Assembly (NCBI GenBank): GCA_025358395.1
Contig: JANYJT010000204.1
Span: forward strand, 1 to 5,121
Source of the DNA: Bacteroidia bacterium
Lineage (GTDB): Bacteria > Bacteroidota > Bacteroidia > Bacteroidales > Prolixibacteraceae
DNA length: 5,121 bases
Reading direction: 5' to 3'
The position numbers and the translations under genes are program-made. How positions within the stretch are numbered: the stretch's first letter is position 1; every line of letters starts with the position of its first letter. Shown here piece by piece: positions 1-4,773 of the stretch. The notes under the pieces were generated by a model that was not told where the DNA came from, did no database searches, and was given only the letters and a program-made list of their open reading frames with translations.

Positions 1-495
1 TGCGAATATTATCACAATAAATACGGCCTCGACATAAGAAGTATCCGTTATCCAGGTCTTATAAGCTATAAAACAGAAGCCGGCGGCGGTACAACAGATT
101 ACGCAGTTGAAATATTCTTCGACGCAGTTAAAGATAAAATATACGAATGCTTCCTTAAAGAAGATGCAAGTCTTCCTATGATGTTTATGCCCGATGCTAT
201 CGAATCTACAATCAAACTTATGGAAGCTGATGCAGATAAACTTACTATCCGATCAAGTTATAACCTTGGCGGTATCAGTTTTAACCCTGCTGAAATAGCT
301 GCAGAAGTGAAAAAGCATATTCCTGAATTTCAGATGACCTATAAACCTGATTTCAGACAGAAGATTGCTGAATCCTGGCCAGCAAGCATTGATGACAGTG
401 TCGCACGCAAAGACTGGGACTGCAAGTACGAATATGATTTAGCAAAGATGACTACTGTTATGCTCGAAGAAGTTGGTAAGAAATTAAAGAAGTAG
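1..495 (+). CDS. tdh: L-threonine 3-dehydrogenase, SDR/epimerase type (C-terminal 164 residues, 5'-truncated by window edge)
   Basis: Oxidises L-threonine with NAD+ to 2-amino-3-ketobutyrate, which 2-amino-3-ketobutyrate CoA ligase (Kbl) normally converts to glycine and acetyl-CoA in the cytoplasm. The reading frame is open from base 1 to a TAG at 493-495. Family-typical blocks, numbered in the visible peptide, are SIRYPGLISY (about 14-23), GGGTTDYAVEIFFDA (about 28-42), a LPMMFMPDAI block (about 57-66) and ESWPASIDDSVARKDWD near the C-terminus. These match the short-chain (SDR) threonine dehydrogenases of vertebrates and Bacteroidota, not the zinc-dependent MDR type found in E. coli. The family is usually just over 300 residues, so roughly the N-terminal half, with the Rossmann GxxGxxG loop and the catalytic YGxSK motif, lies left of the window. 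An internal ATG at 178 would give a shorter ORF but is not the start, because conserved sequence continues upstream of it. No kbl gene is visible. The identification is secure. Confidence 0.95.
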   Translation, partial: CEYYHNKYGLDIRSIRYPGLISYKTEAGGGTTDYAVEIFFDAVKDKIYECFLKEDASLPMMFMPDAIESTIKLMEADADKLTIRSSYNLGGISFNPAEIAAEVKKHIPEFQMTYKPDFRQKIAESWPASIDDSVARKDWDCKYEYDLAKMTTVMLEEVGKKLKK

Positions 496-501
496 TTATA
501 T

Positions 502-529
502 ATAGCCGCAGGTTTAAACCTGCGGCTAT
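502..529 (+). terminator. Perfect 28-bp palindrome, probable intrinsic terminator of the threonine dehydrogenase gene
   Basis: Two 14-base arms, the left being ATAGCCGCAGGTTT, form an uninterrupted palindrome centred between 515 and 516. It begins seven bases after the TAG stop. The arms are GC-rich (GCCGCAGG) in an AT-rich setting and are followed by ATTTATTATACT, which is AT-rich but not a clean T run. A real hairpin would open a few central TTTAAA bases as the loop. Symmetry, position and the AT tail suggest a terminator, possibly bidirectional. It ends only 12 bases before the ATG of the next plus-strand gene, so if it terminates efficiently it leaves almost no room for a separate promoter. 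Confidence 0.7.
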
Positions 530-541
530 TTATTATACTAA

Positions 542-1426
542 ATGAGCTTCCACGATAAAATACCACTTCACAGAAAAGGATTGGTTTATATTGCCTTTAC
601 AGCATTCCTCTGGAGTTCAAGCGGACTGTTCATCAAAATCCTTACACTCAATGCTTATCAGATTTCTTTCTATCGCTCTTTAATTGCTGCTGTAACTCTT
701 CTAATTATTTCATACGGAAAAAACAGGACTGTTAAGTTTGAATTTGATAAACTCACTGTTCTTGCTTCTCTTTTCTACGCTGGAATATTAATCTTCTTTG
801 TTATCGCAAATAAACTCACAACTTCCGCTAATGCAATCTTTCTTCAGTTTACTGCACCAATCTATCTTCTTTTCCTCGAACCGTTTTTCCTGAAGACCAA
901 ATTCCGCAGGAAAGATTTAATCACTATCATCATCTGCATAAGCGGTATGGCGCTGTTCTTTATGGGACGTCTCGAAATTGGAAACATATACGGTAACCTG
1001 ATTGCTATCGCAGCAGGTATCTGCTTTGCAATGTTTTCTTTGTTCGTAAAGTGGAAGAAAACACTCGGTAATGAAAATACAATAATTAGTATAATATACG
1101 GAAATATACTGGTCGGAATAATCTGCTTTCCGTTGATCTTTAACGATATTGTTATTTCTTCAACCCAATTCTATGTGTTATTATATATGGGAGTCGTTCA
1201 GATTGGTATAAGTTATTTCATATTCAACATCGGGATAAAATACGTCTCCGCTACTGAATCTATGATTATCGGAATGCTCGAAGCAATCTTTAATCCCATC
1301 TGGGTATTCTTCGGAGTAGGTGAAGTGCCCGCTACTACTGCGGTTATAGGCGGTGTTATTATATTTGCTGCAATATTAATTCATAACTTCCTGCCCATGA
1401 ACAAAAACTCAGAGCAGATAAAATAA
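542..1426 (+). CDS. EamA/DMT-superfamily transporter (ten-helix permease, drug/metabolite exporter type)
   Basis: Inner-membrane carrier of the drug/metabolite transporter superfamily, with two tandem EamA repeats of five helices; the substrate cannot be told from sequence. The 294 residues fit the family's usual length near 300. Repeat 1 opens with FLWSSSGLFIKIL (residues 22-34), has the conserved FYRS at 43-46 and closes with TTSANAIFLQFTAPIYLLF (93-111). Repeat 2 begins at about 149 with GICFAMFSLFVK (159-170) and closes with YVSATESMIIGMLEAIFNP (234-252). Short basic loops such as KTKFRRK (118-124) separate helices. The ATG at 542 is the only sensible start, because helix 1 begins within about 15 residues. 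No Shine-Dalgarno sequence precedes it, and the palindrome at 502-529 lies directly upstream. Expression may rely on read-through from the dehydrogenase gene or on a promoter inside it. Its TAA ends one base before the stop of the convergent minus-strand gene. Confidence 0.93.
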   Translation: MSFHDKIPLHRKGLVYIAFTAFLWSSSGLFIKILTLNAYQISFYRSLIAAVTLLIISYGKNRTVKFEFDKLTVLASLFYAGILIFFVIANKLTTSANAIFLQFTAPIYLLFLEPFFLKTKFRRKDLITIIICISGMALFFMGRLEIGNIYGNLIAIAAGICFAMFSLFVKWKKTLGNENTIISIIYGNILVGIICFPLIFNDIVISSTQFYVLLYMGVVQIGISYFIFNIGIKYVSATESMIIGMLEAIFNPIWVFFGVGEVPATTAVIGGVIIFAAILIHNFLPMNKNSEQIK

Positions 1427-1427
1427 C

Positions 1428-2048
1428 CTACAAATTCCTGGAATATGTTCCTTCTCCTGTTTCACTGAATCCCAGTTTCTTTAGATACTTTATGTAACTT
1501 ATGTTATTGCTTTCTGCCAGTACGCTCGTATAACCTGCATCAATAAAATACTGATTCAGGTTGAAGTAAACGTGCTTCCCGTTTTTGAAATCCTTGTACT
1601 GCGGAAGTACATAATCCAGTCCTACTTTAAGAACGTTTCCGTTTTCCCTGTGCGCAAGAAACAATCCTGCAATTGCCATATCCCTCAGTATGAAAAAGCT
1701 AATGGTATTCATATCGGGATTGTATGCAAAACGCGGAAGTATTTTCTGTATTCTTGCATCGTGGAACTTCAGAAACCTTTTCAAATATACACTTCCGGAA
1801 TTAATCTCAAGTATCTCAAACTTTTCCTTCTTCGAATAAATGTGTGTCAGATAGTAAATATCAACTAGTACTATAAAACCATTGAGAATGCCCACTGGAT
1901 AAGCGTTTATAAGGAATCCGTATATGCAGAAAGTCAATGCGCCGGCCAGGTTAATCCATCTGAACTTGATTATTGAACTCATCGTCATTGATACTGCTAT
2001 TGTAACGGATGCAGCATATCCAATCCATTGTAAATAATTTAAATCCAT
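1428..2048 (-). CDS. YgjV-like membrane protein: three-helix N-terminus plus GNAT-like soluble C-terminal domain
   Basis: 206 residues. Hydrophobic segments lie at about 7-25, 31-49 and 51-69, followed by a charged linker (YSKKEKFE, 71-78) and a soluble domain to the end. The helical part resembles the YgjV inner-membrane family and, more loosely, the three-helix bundle of SemiSWEET/PQ-loop proteins, including an Asn in helix 3 (N56). The C-terminal half looks like an acetyltransferase (GNAT) fold: a beta-rich stretch ISFFILRDMAIAGLFLA (116-132), VGLDYVLPQYKDFKNGK (142-158) at the position of the acetyl-CoA strand and loop, and an ending AESNN..YIKYLKKLGF (178-194), which matches the common GNAT ending N...a..fYkklGF. 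The usual Q/RxxGxG/A pyrophosphate loop is not clearly preserved, so enzyme activity is doubtful. Function unknown. The gene starts at the ATG complementary to 2046-2048 and has no Shine-Dalgarno. It converges on the EamA gene with a 1-bp gap. Confidence 0.83.
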   Translation of the reverse strand: MDLNYLQWIGYAASVTIAVSMTMSSIIKFRWINLAGALTFCIYGFLINAYPVGILNGFIVLVDIYYLTHIYSKKEKFEILEINSGSVYLKRFLKFHDARIQKILPRFAYNPDMNTISFFILRDMAIAGLFLAHRENGNVLKVGLDYVLPQYKDFKNGKHVYFNLNQYFIDAGYTSVLAESNNISYIKYLKKLGFSETGEGTYSRNL

Positions 2049-2101
2049 TTAATTAATTTTGAATAAAATGATTATTTGATATTAATGCTGATGTGCTAAT
2101 G

Positions 2102-2109
2102 CAAAAATA
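2102..2109 (-). promoter_or_regulatory. Candidate Bacteroidota-type -7 element for the YgjV-like gene
   Basis: Read on the minus strand this is TATTTTTG, an exact match to the Bacteroidota -7 consensus TAnnTTTG, 53 bases before the ATG at 2048. The expected upstream TTG is replaced by TTA at about 18 bases spacing (2128-2130), so the match is partial. The element lies between the arms of a short inverted repeat (TAATGC at 2097-2102, GCATTA at 2110-2115). One exact 8-mer with six fixed positions can occur by chance in AT-rich DNA, so this is tentative. Confidence 0.35.
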
Positions 2110-2204
2110 GCATTATTAGTTCATAATTAAGATGCCGGGATATATTGGTATTCGTCTGTATATTTTCGCCACGGATAATTGCGTGCTGTTTTTACTTTTC
2201 GCAA

Positions 2205-2237
2205 AACTTGAAGTTGTAGTACGACGGGGATAACTTC
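2205..2237. repeat. Nested short inverted repeats just past the stop of the small hypothetical gene
   Basis: AACTT-G-AAGTT (2205-2215) is a small palindrome, and its right part, GAAGTT at 2210-2215, pairs again with AACTTC at 2232-2237 across a GC-richer 16-base loop (GTAGTACGACGGGGAT). It starts five bases beyond the TAA of the minus-strand gene at 2242. It could act as a weak 3' structure for that gene, but the stems are only 5-6 bp and no T run follows on the minus strand. It may be chance. Confidence 0.3.
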
Positions 2238-2241
2238 TTAA

Positions 2242-2508
2242 TTAATTAGAATGCTTTGTGTAAACTTTTAATAATTTACTCTTTGGCTCATCGCAGGTGC
2301 CAACGTTTTTAAGGTGCCAGTATGATTTTATGTATTTACCAATTACCTTATTCAGCGCCTCTGGTGTACTTTCGCTAGCCAGATGATTGTATCTTGCTAT
2401 ATAATCTTTTTCGATTTCCAGGAAAACTAAATCTGTAATGTCAGTTGGGCATTTGTGTCTTAAATGATTAAATTTACTGTACAATATATCTTCCGTGATT
2501 CTTCTCAT
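2242..2508 (-). CDS. Small hypothetical protein, 88 residues
   Basis: I do not recognise a named family. The product is small, basic and probably all-helical, with no signal peptide or membrane segment. It has two Cys (C20, C72), a His/Lys-rich N-terminus (FNHLRHKC, 13-20) and a distinctive C-terminal half: ALNKVIGKYIKSYWHLKNVG (51-70) followed by CDEPKSKLLKVYTKH (72-86). The pattern IGKxIKxxxxLxNxGxCxxPxS looks like a conserved block rather than random coding, which is the main reason to accept the ORF. The alternatives on this strand and the opposite strand are shorter. It starts at the ATG complementary to 2506-2508 with no Shine-Dalgarno, and stops at TAA (2242-2244). It lies on the same strand as the ABC-type gene upstream but 196 bp from it, so co-transcription is uncertain. 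Confidence 0.62.
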   Translation of the reverse strand: MRRITEDILYSKFNHLRHKCPTDITDLVFLEIEKDYIARYNHLASESTPEALNKVIGKYIKSYWHLKNVGTCDEPKSKLLKVYTKHSN

Positions 2509-2704
2509 AATGTATGTAATTAAATTGTTTTAAAAGTAGAATTAACTATTACTTAAATGTAAGAATTATATTTATCAATTGTAAAGCAATATGCTAAGCT
2601 AAATGTATTTGTTTTAAAATCTATATTCTGATTTCCTAGGTGAGAAGTGTTGTGAAATTCAATCTGTTTTAAGATTTATTATAACGATTCCTTTGTGATC
2701 AGAA
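2509..2704. other. AT-rich intergenic spacer with three similar TGTTTTAA(A/G)A words
   Basis: 196 bp between two minus-strand genes. TGTTTTAAAA occurs at 2526-2535 and 2610-2619, and TGTTTTAAGA at 2665-2674, spaced 84 and 55 bases apart. No hairpin terminator is visible after the ABC-type gene. On the minus strand TACTTTTA, one mismatch from TAnnTTTG, lies about 25 bases before the ATG at 2508, too weak to call a promoter. The repeated words may simply reflect base composition. Confidence 0.3.
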
Positions 2705-3721
2705 TTAATTATCCTCTTTTAGTCTTCTGGCGATATCCTTCATTGAAGACCAGTTCTCTAGCAATTCTGGCATATATTCTGTTGCAGATACGAAAGTCCA
2801 AAGGTAAGCAACTATAGAGTACAATTCTCCCGCACTGAAGTTATCTAGTTCTATGGCGACATAAAGCACTACAAGAAAAATAATCAGCAGTGTGAAACGC
2901 ATAAATGCAAAATTGAATGAACCCCAGTTTGCAATACGTTTCTGAGGCTTTGCAAGGTTATTATAGTAATTTCTTACGTGAACAGGGTCACGCTTTGAAA
3001 ATACATCGTAAATTTCTTCGTAGTTGTCGTGATATTCCTTCTGCAATTTCTCAACCTTGCTCATGTAGAGCTTGTTAATTATGTACATAGGAATTACAAT
3101 TAATAAACATGTCAGCGAAATTATCCAGTCGAAAAAATACAGTGCCACAACCGCACCGCTAATTGATATTGTGTTTTGAATGATTTCCGGTACCCGGTAT
3201 TCCAGAAAACTTATGAATTGTTGCGATAATTCCACGCGTGCTGTGGTTCGTGATATAGAAATCTTTTTTAAGATTGAAGTTCTGCTGATTGATGTGGCAA
3301 TACGCGTATATATTCGCAGGAATATCTTTGGATCTATTGAACGGCGGAAAGCTCCGACTCCTGAATTGATTGTAAATGCGAGTATCCACATAGCAAGAGG
3401 GAAAAAGATTGATCCCTCAGGATTTTCTTTTAAAGATACTTTAATGGAATCCCATATGCTGTTGTGAGAATTTGCATCTGTTATGACAGTGTCAGGCAAT
3501 AATCCTTCGTCTTCAAGTTCCTTTAGCTTTTCCTGTTCTGATTGGTTGGGTGACTGTATAATAGTAGTCTTTTTCTCAAATATTTGAACATCAATAACGG
3601 CATCTATAACCTTTCCGAAAATATAGGGTTCCACAATCCAGGCAACGTCTTCAACCACTACAAGCATTAAGGCAAAAATAATTAATCTTTTGTAGTGCTT
3701 TATAAGTAACATTAAATTCAT
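2705..3721 (-). CDS. ABC transporter six-transmembrane-domain protein without ATPase domain (ABC_membrane_3-like)
   Basis: An integral inner-membrane protein of 338 residues with the fold of an ABC exporter membrane domain but no nucleotide-binding domain: it ends at KEDN shortly after helix 6, and no Walker A, LSGGQ or Walker B motif is present here or in the flanking ORFs. Predicted helices lie at about 12-33, 104-124, 178-196, 199-217, 270-291 and 297-318. Family-like blocks are FRRSIDPKIFLRIYTRIA (125-142) and TTARVELSQQFISFLEYRVP (159-178), as in the stand-alone ABC six-TM family seen in Bacteroidota and Proteobacteria. Between helices 1 and 2 is an unusually long hydrophilic segment (about 45-103) rich in Glu, Lys, Ser and Asn, which would face the periplasm if the N-terminus is cytoplasmic. 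It starts at the ATG complementary to 3719-3721; a second Met at residue 4 is an equal alternative. It is divergent from the lipocalin-like gene. Substrate and partner ATPase are unknown. Confidence 0.88.
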   Translation of the reverse strand: MNLMLLIKHYKRLIIFALMLVVVEDVAWIVEPYIFGKVIDAVIDVQIFEKKTTIIQSPNQSEQEKLKELEDEGLLPDTVITDANSHNSIWDSIKVSLKENPEGSIFFPLAMWILAFTINSGVGAFRRSIDPKIFLRIYTRIATSISRTSILKKISISRTTARVELSQQFISFLEYRVPEIIQNTISISGAVVALYFFDWIISLTCLLIVIPMYIINKLYMSKVEKLQKEYHDNYEEIYDVFSKRDPVHVRNYYNNLAKPQKRIANWGSFNFAFMRFTLLIIFLVVLYVAIELDNFSAGELYSIVAYLWTFVSATEYMPELLENWSSMKDIARRLKEDN

Positions 3722-3848
3722 ATCTTAGTCCAAATTATTATTGATTTTAGTGGAATGTTAAAAGCAAATTATCTATTATACAATTATAATATAGATAATA
3801 ATTATATATTATTAAGTATATAAATTTTGTTTAAAACATTCAATCATT
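3722..3848. promoter_or_regulatory. Divergent AT-rich control region between the ABC-type gene and the lipocalin-like gene
   Basis: 127 bp between two start codons pointing outward, so promoters for both genes should lie here. The sequence is extremely A+T-rich. On the plus strand TAAATTTTG (3821-3829) is one base longer than the Bacteroidota -7 consensus TAnnTTTG and lies about 20 bases before the ATG at 3849, with no convincing TTG at the -33 distance. Neither gene has a Shine-Dalgarno. Position makes this the regulatory region, but individual promoter boxes cannot be assigned with confidence. Confidence 0.5.
3768..3799. repeat. AT-rich inverted repeat with 9-bp perfect arms in the divergent promoter region
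   Basis: ATTATCTAT at 3768-3776 and its exact reverse complement ATAGATAAT at 3791-3799 flank a 14-base spacer. The spacer holds a further overlapping pairing (ATTATA at 3775-3780 with TATAAT at 3785-3790), so with a two-base bulge the element can form a long AT hairpin with a CAAT-type loop. Its location between divergent genes fits an operator or a DNA-melting site rather than a terminator. Confidence 0.5.
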
Positions 3849-4235
3849 ATGGCAAAGAAATTTACAAAAGGGTTTAAATACCTATTGATAGTCGTAGCAC
3901 TTGGTTTTGCTTTCACAGGTGCTCAGTGTGAGAAACTACTCACGGCTACATCCGGTGATGTATCAGGATCGTGGAAGTTGGTAAAAATGCAGGGAAATCT
4001 ACAGGATGTCTGCCTCGGTGAAATCGCCGAATTCAGCAGCGGAACAGCTACTTTAACATGCCCTGGTGTTACTCCTATAACTAGAAGCTATTCATATTCC
4101 AATAATGTCCTCACGTATTCTGTTTCCGGAGTTACATACAATGTTTCATTTACTACGGTTAATGGTGTTGATAAAATGGTGTTAAGTGCGACGAGTATTG
4201 AGCGTATTTTAACATATGATAAAATTTCTAAATAA
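3849..4235 (+). CDS. Secreted lipocalin-like domain protein, 128 residues
   Basis: Exported small beta-barrel-type protein of unknown ligand. The N-terminus is a signal peptide: basic MAKKFTKGFKY, then a hydrophobic core LLIVVALGFAFTG (12-24), then AQC. C27 sits where a lipoprotein cysteine would, but residue -1 is Gln rather than Gly, Ala or Ser, so signal peptidase II processing is doubtful; signal peptidase I cleavage after A25 is an alternative. The mature part opens with VSGSWKLVKMQGN (38-50), the GxW signature at the first strand of lipocalin-like domains common in Bacteroidota, followed by alternating beta strands to the C-terminus (SYSYSNNVLTYSV, TYNVSFTTV, MVLSATSIERILTY). C55 and C71 may form a disulfide. 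The ATG at 3849 places the signal peptide correctly; no Shine-Dalgarno precedes it. A metalloprotease propeptide gene begins 16 bp downstream on the same strand, suggesting co-transcription. Confidence 0.82.
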   Translation: MAKKFTKGFKYLLIVVALGFAFTGAQCEKLLTATSGDVSGSWKLVKMQGNLQDVCLGEIAEFSSGTATLTCPGVTPITRSYSYSNNVLTYSVSGVTYNVSFTTVNGVDKMVLSATSIERILTYDKISK

Positions 4236-4238
4236 TCG

Positions 4239-4244
4239 AAGGAG
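4239..4244 (+). promoter_or_regulatory. Shine-Dalgarno AAGGAG that fixes the start of the metalloprotease gene at 4252
   Basis: AAGGAG lies seven bases before the ATG at 4252, ideal spacing. It is the clearest ribosome binding site in the window. It decides against the in-frame ATG at 4216, which overlaps the preceding gene and would put a charged 12-residue extension (MIKFLNNRRRKI) before the signal sequence. Confidence 0.85.
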
Positions 4245-4251
4245 AAAAATC

Positions 4252-4773
4252 ATGAAAAAGTATATTTTAAACTTTACAGGTTATGCAATCGTCACTCTTC
4301 TTGTTGTCATTTTATACAACAGTATCGATAGTAAGCAGAATGTCGGAATAACACAGGTAAAAACAAATAAAGAATCTATTGCTCCCGTTCAGAAAATTAG
4401 TGATATGATTAATGAGAGCAAAGCAATGAATAAGTTTTCGGAAGTTAACTTATTTGAAATTCAGAATGTACCGTTCTCTAAAAACGATATATCTGCAAAC
4501 ATTAAGAAGGCAGTTAACATTAAAATTGATAAATCACGATTAGAAAATTTAATTAACACAAGAAGCAGTAACTTAACTTTCAAAATACCTGTCGATTCCA
4601 AAAAGAATATGATAATAGAACTTCAGGAAGTTGATTTATTGCCTAAGGACTTTAAAGCAACATCGGTTACAAGTAATGGCATCAAACTTGAACCATACAA
4701 AAAGGGTATCTATTACAGAGGTATTGTAAATGGTGAATCTAATTCTATACCAGCAAGCGTGTGTATGCATTGA
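4252..4773 (+). CDS. Secreted zinc metalloprotease, signal and propeptide only (truncated at an inversion junction)
   Basis: 173 residues from the ATG with the good ribosome binding site; an upstream in-frame ATG at 4216 is rejected. A signal or signal-anchor segment spans about 5-23 (hydrophobic AIVTLLVVILY). The rest resembles the propeptide of reprolysin-like metallopeptidases secreted by Bacteroidota and relatives: LTFKIPVDSKKNMIIELQEV (108-127), LLPKDFK (129-135), a short NG turn, then the characteristic KGIYYRGIVNGESNSIPAS (151-169). In such enzymes this last block is followed by roughly 100 residues before the catalytic domain; here the frame reads C-M-H and stops at TGA (4771-4773). 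Family enzymes are many hundreds of residues long, so this is a fragment. The final codons are the antisense of a zinc-site coding sequence on the opposite strand, so truncation is due to rearrangement or chimerism, not a simple stop mutation. It probably shares a transcript with the lipocalin-like gene. Confidence 0.85.
   Translation: MKKYILNFTGYAIVTLLVVILYNSIDSKQNVGITQVKTNKESIAPVQKISDMINESKAMNKFSEVNLFEIQNVPFSKNDISANIKKAVNIKIDKSRLENLINTRSSNLTFKIPVDSKKNMIIELQEVDLLPKDFKATSVTSNGIKLEPYKKGIYYRGIVNGESNSIPASVCMH

Noticed and set aside
7..21. YYHNK at the start of the visible dehydrogenase fragment as the catalytic YxxxK motif
   Set aside because: In SDR-type threonine dehydrogenases the catalytic pair is in a YGxSK motif about 15-20 residues further upstream; this tract aligns with the later YYYxRYG segment, so the match to YxxxK is coincidental.
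1427..1427. Shared bidirectional terminator between the convergent EamA and YgjV-like genes
   Set aside because: The stops are one base apart and no hairpin is visible in the overlapping ends; any terminator would have to lie inside the opposing gene.
1572..1868. Plus-strand open frame within the YgjV-like gene
   Set aside because: Antisense shadow of a gene with clear helices and a GNAT-like ending; no motif of its own.
2132..2233. Plus-strand 33-codon ORF (ATG at 2132, TAA at 2231) in the spacer
   Set aside because: No ribosome binding site, no recognisable motif, and a length easily reached by chance; kept only as part of the GC-richer island.
3180..3467. Open frame on the plus strand inside the ABC-type gene
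   Set aside because: It is antisense to well-supported membrane-protein codons, shows no family pattern and has no start context.
4216..4251. Upstream ATG at 4216 as start of the metalloprotease gene
   Set aside because: It overlaps the end of the lipocalin-like gene, has no ribosome binding site and adds a charged stretch before the signal sequence, whereas the ATG at 4252 has AAGGAG at ideal spacing.
4636..4752. Minus-strand frame after HTHAC as the genuine continuation of the catalytic domain
   Set aside because: Resemblance to the family stops at the Cys (4753-4755), and the same bases encode a convincing propeptide on the plus strand, so the minus reading here is antisense.
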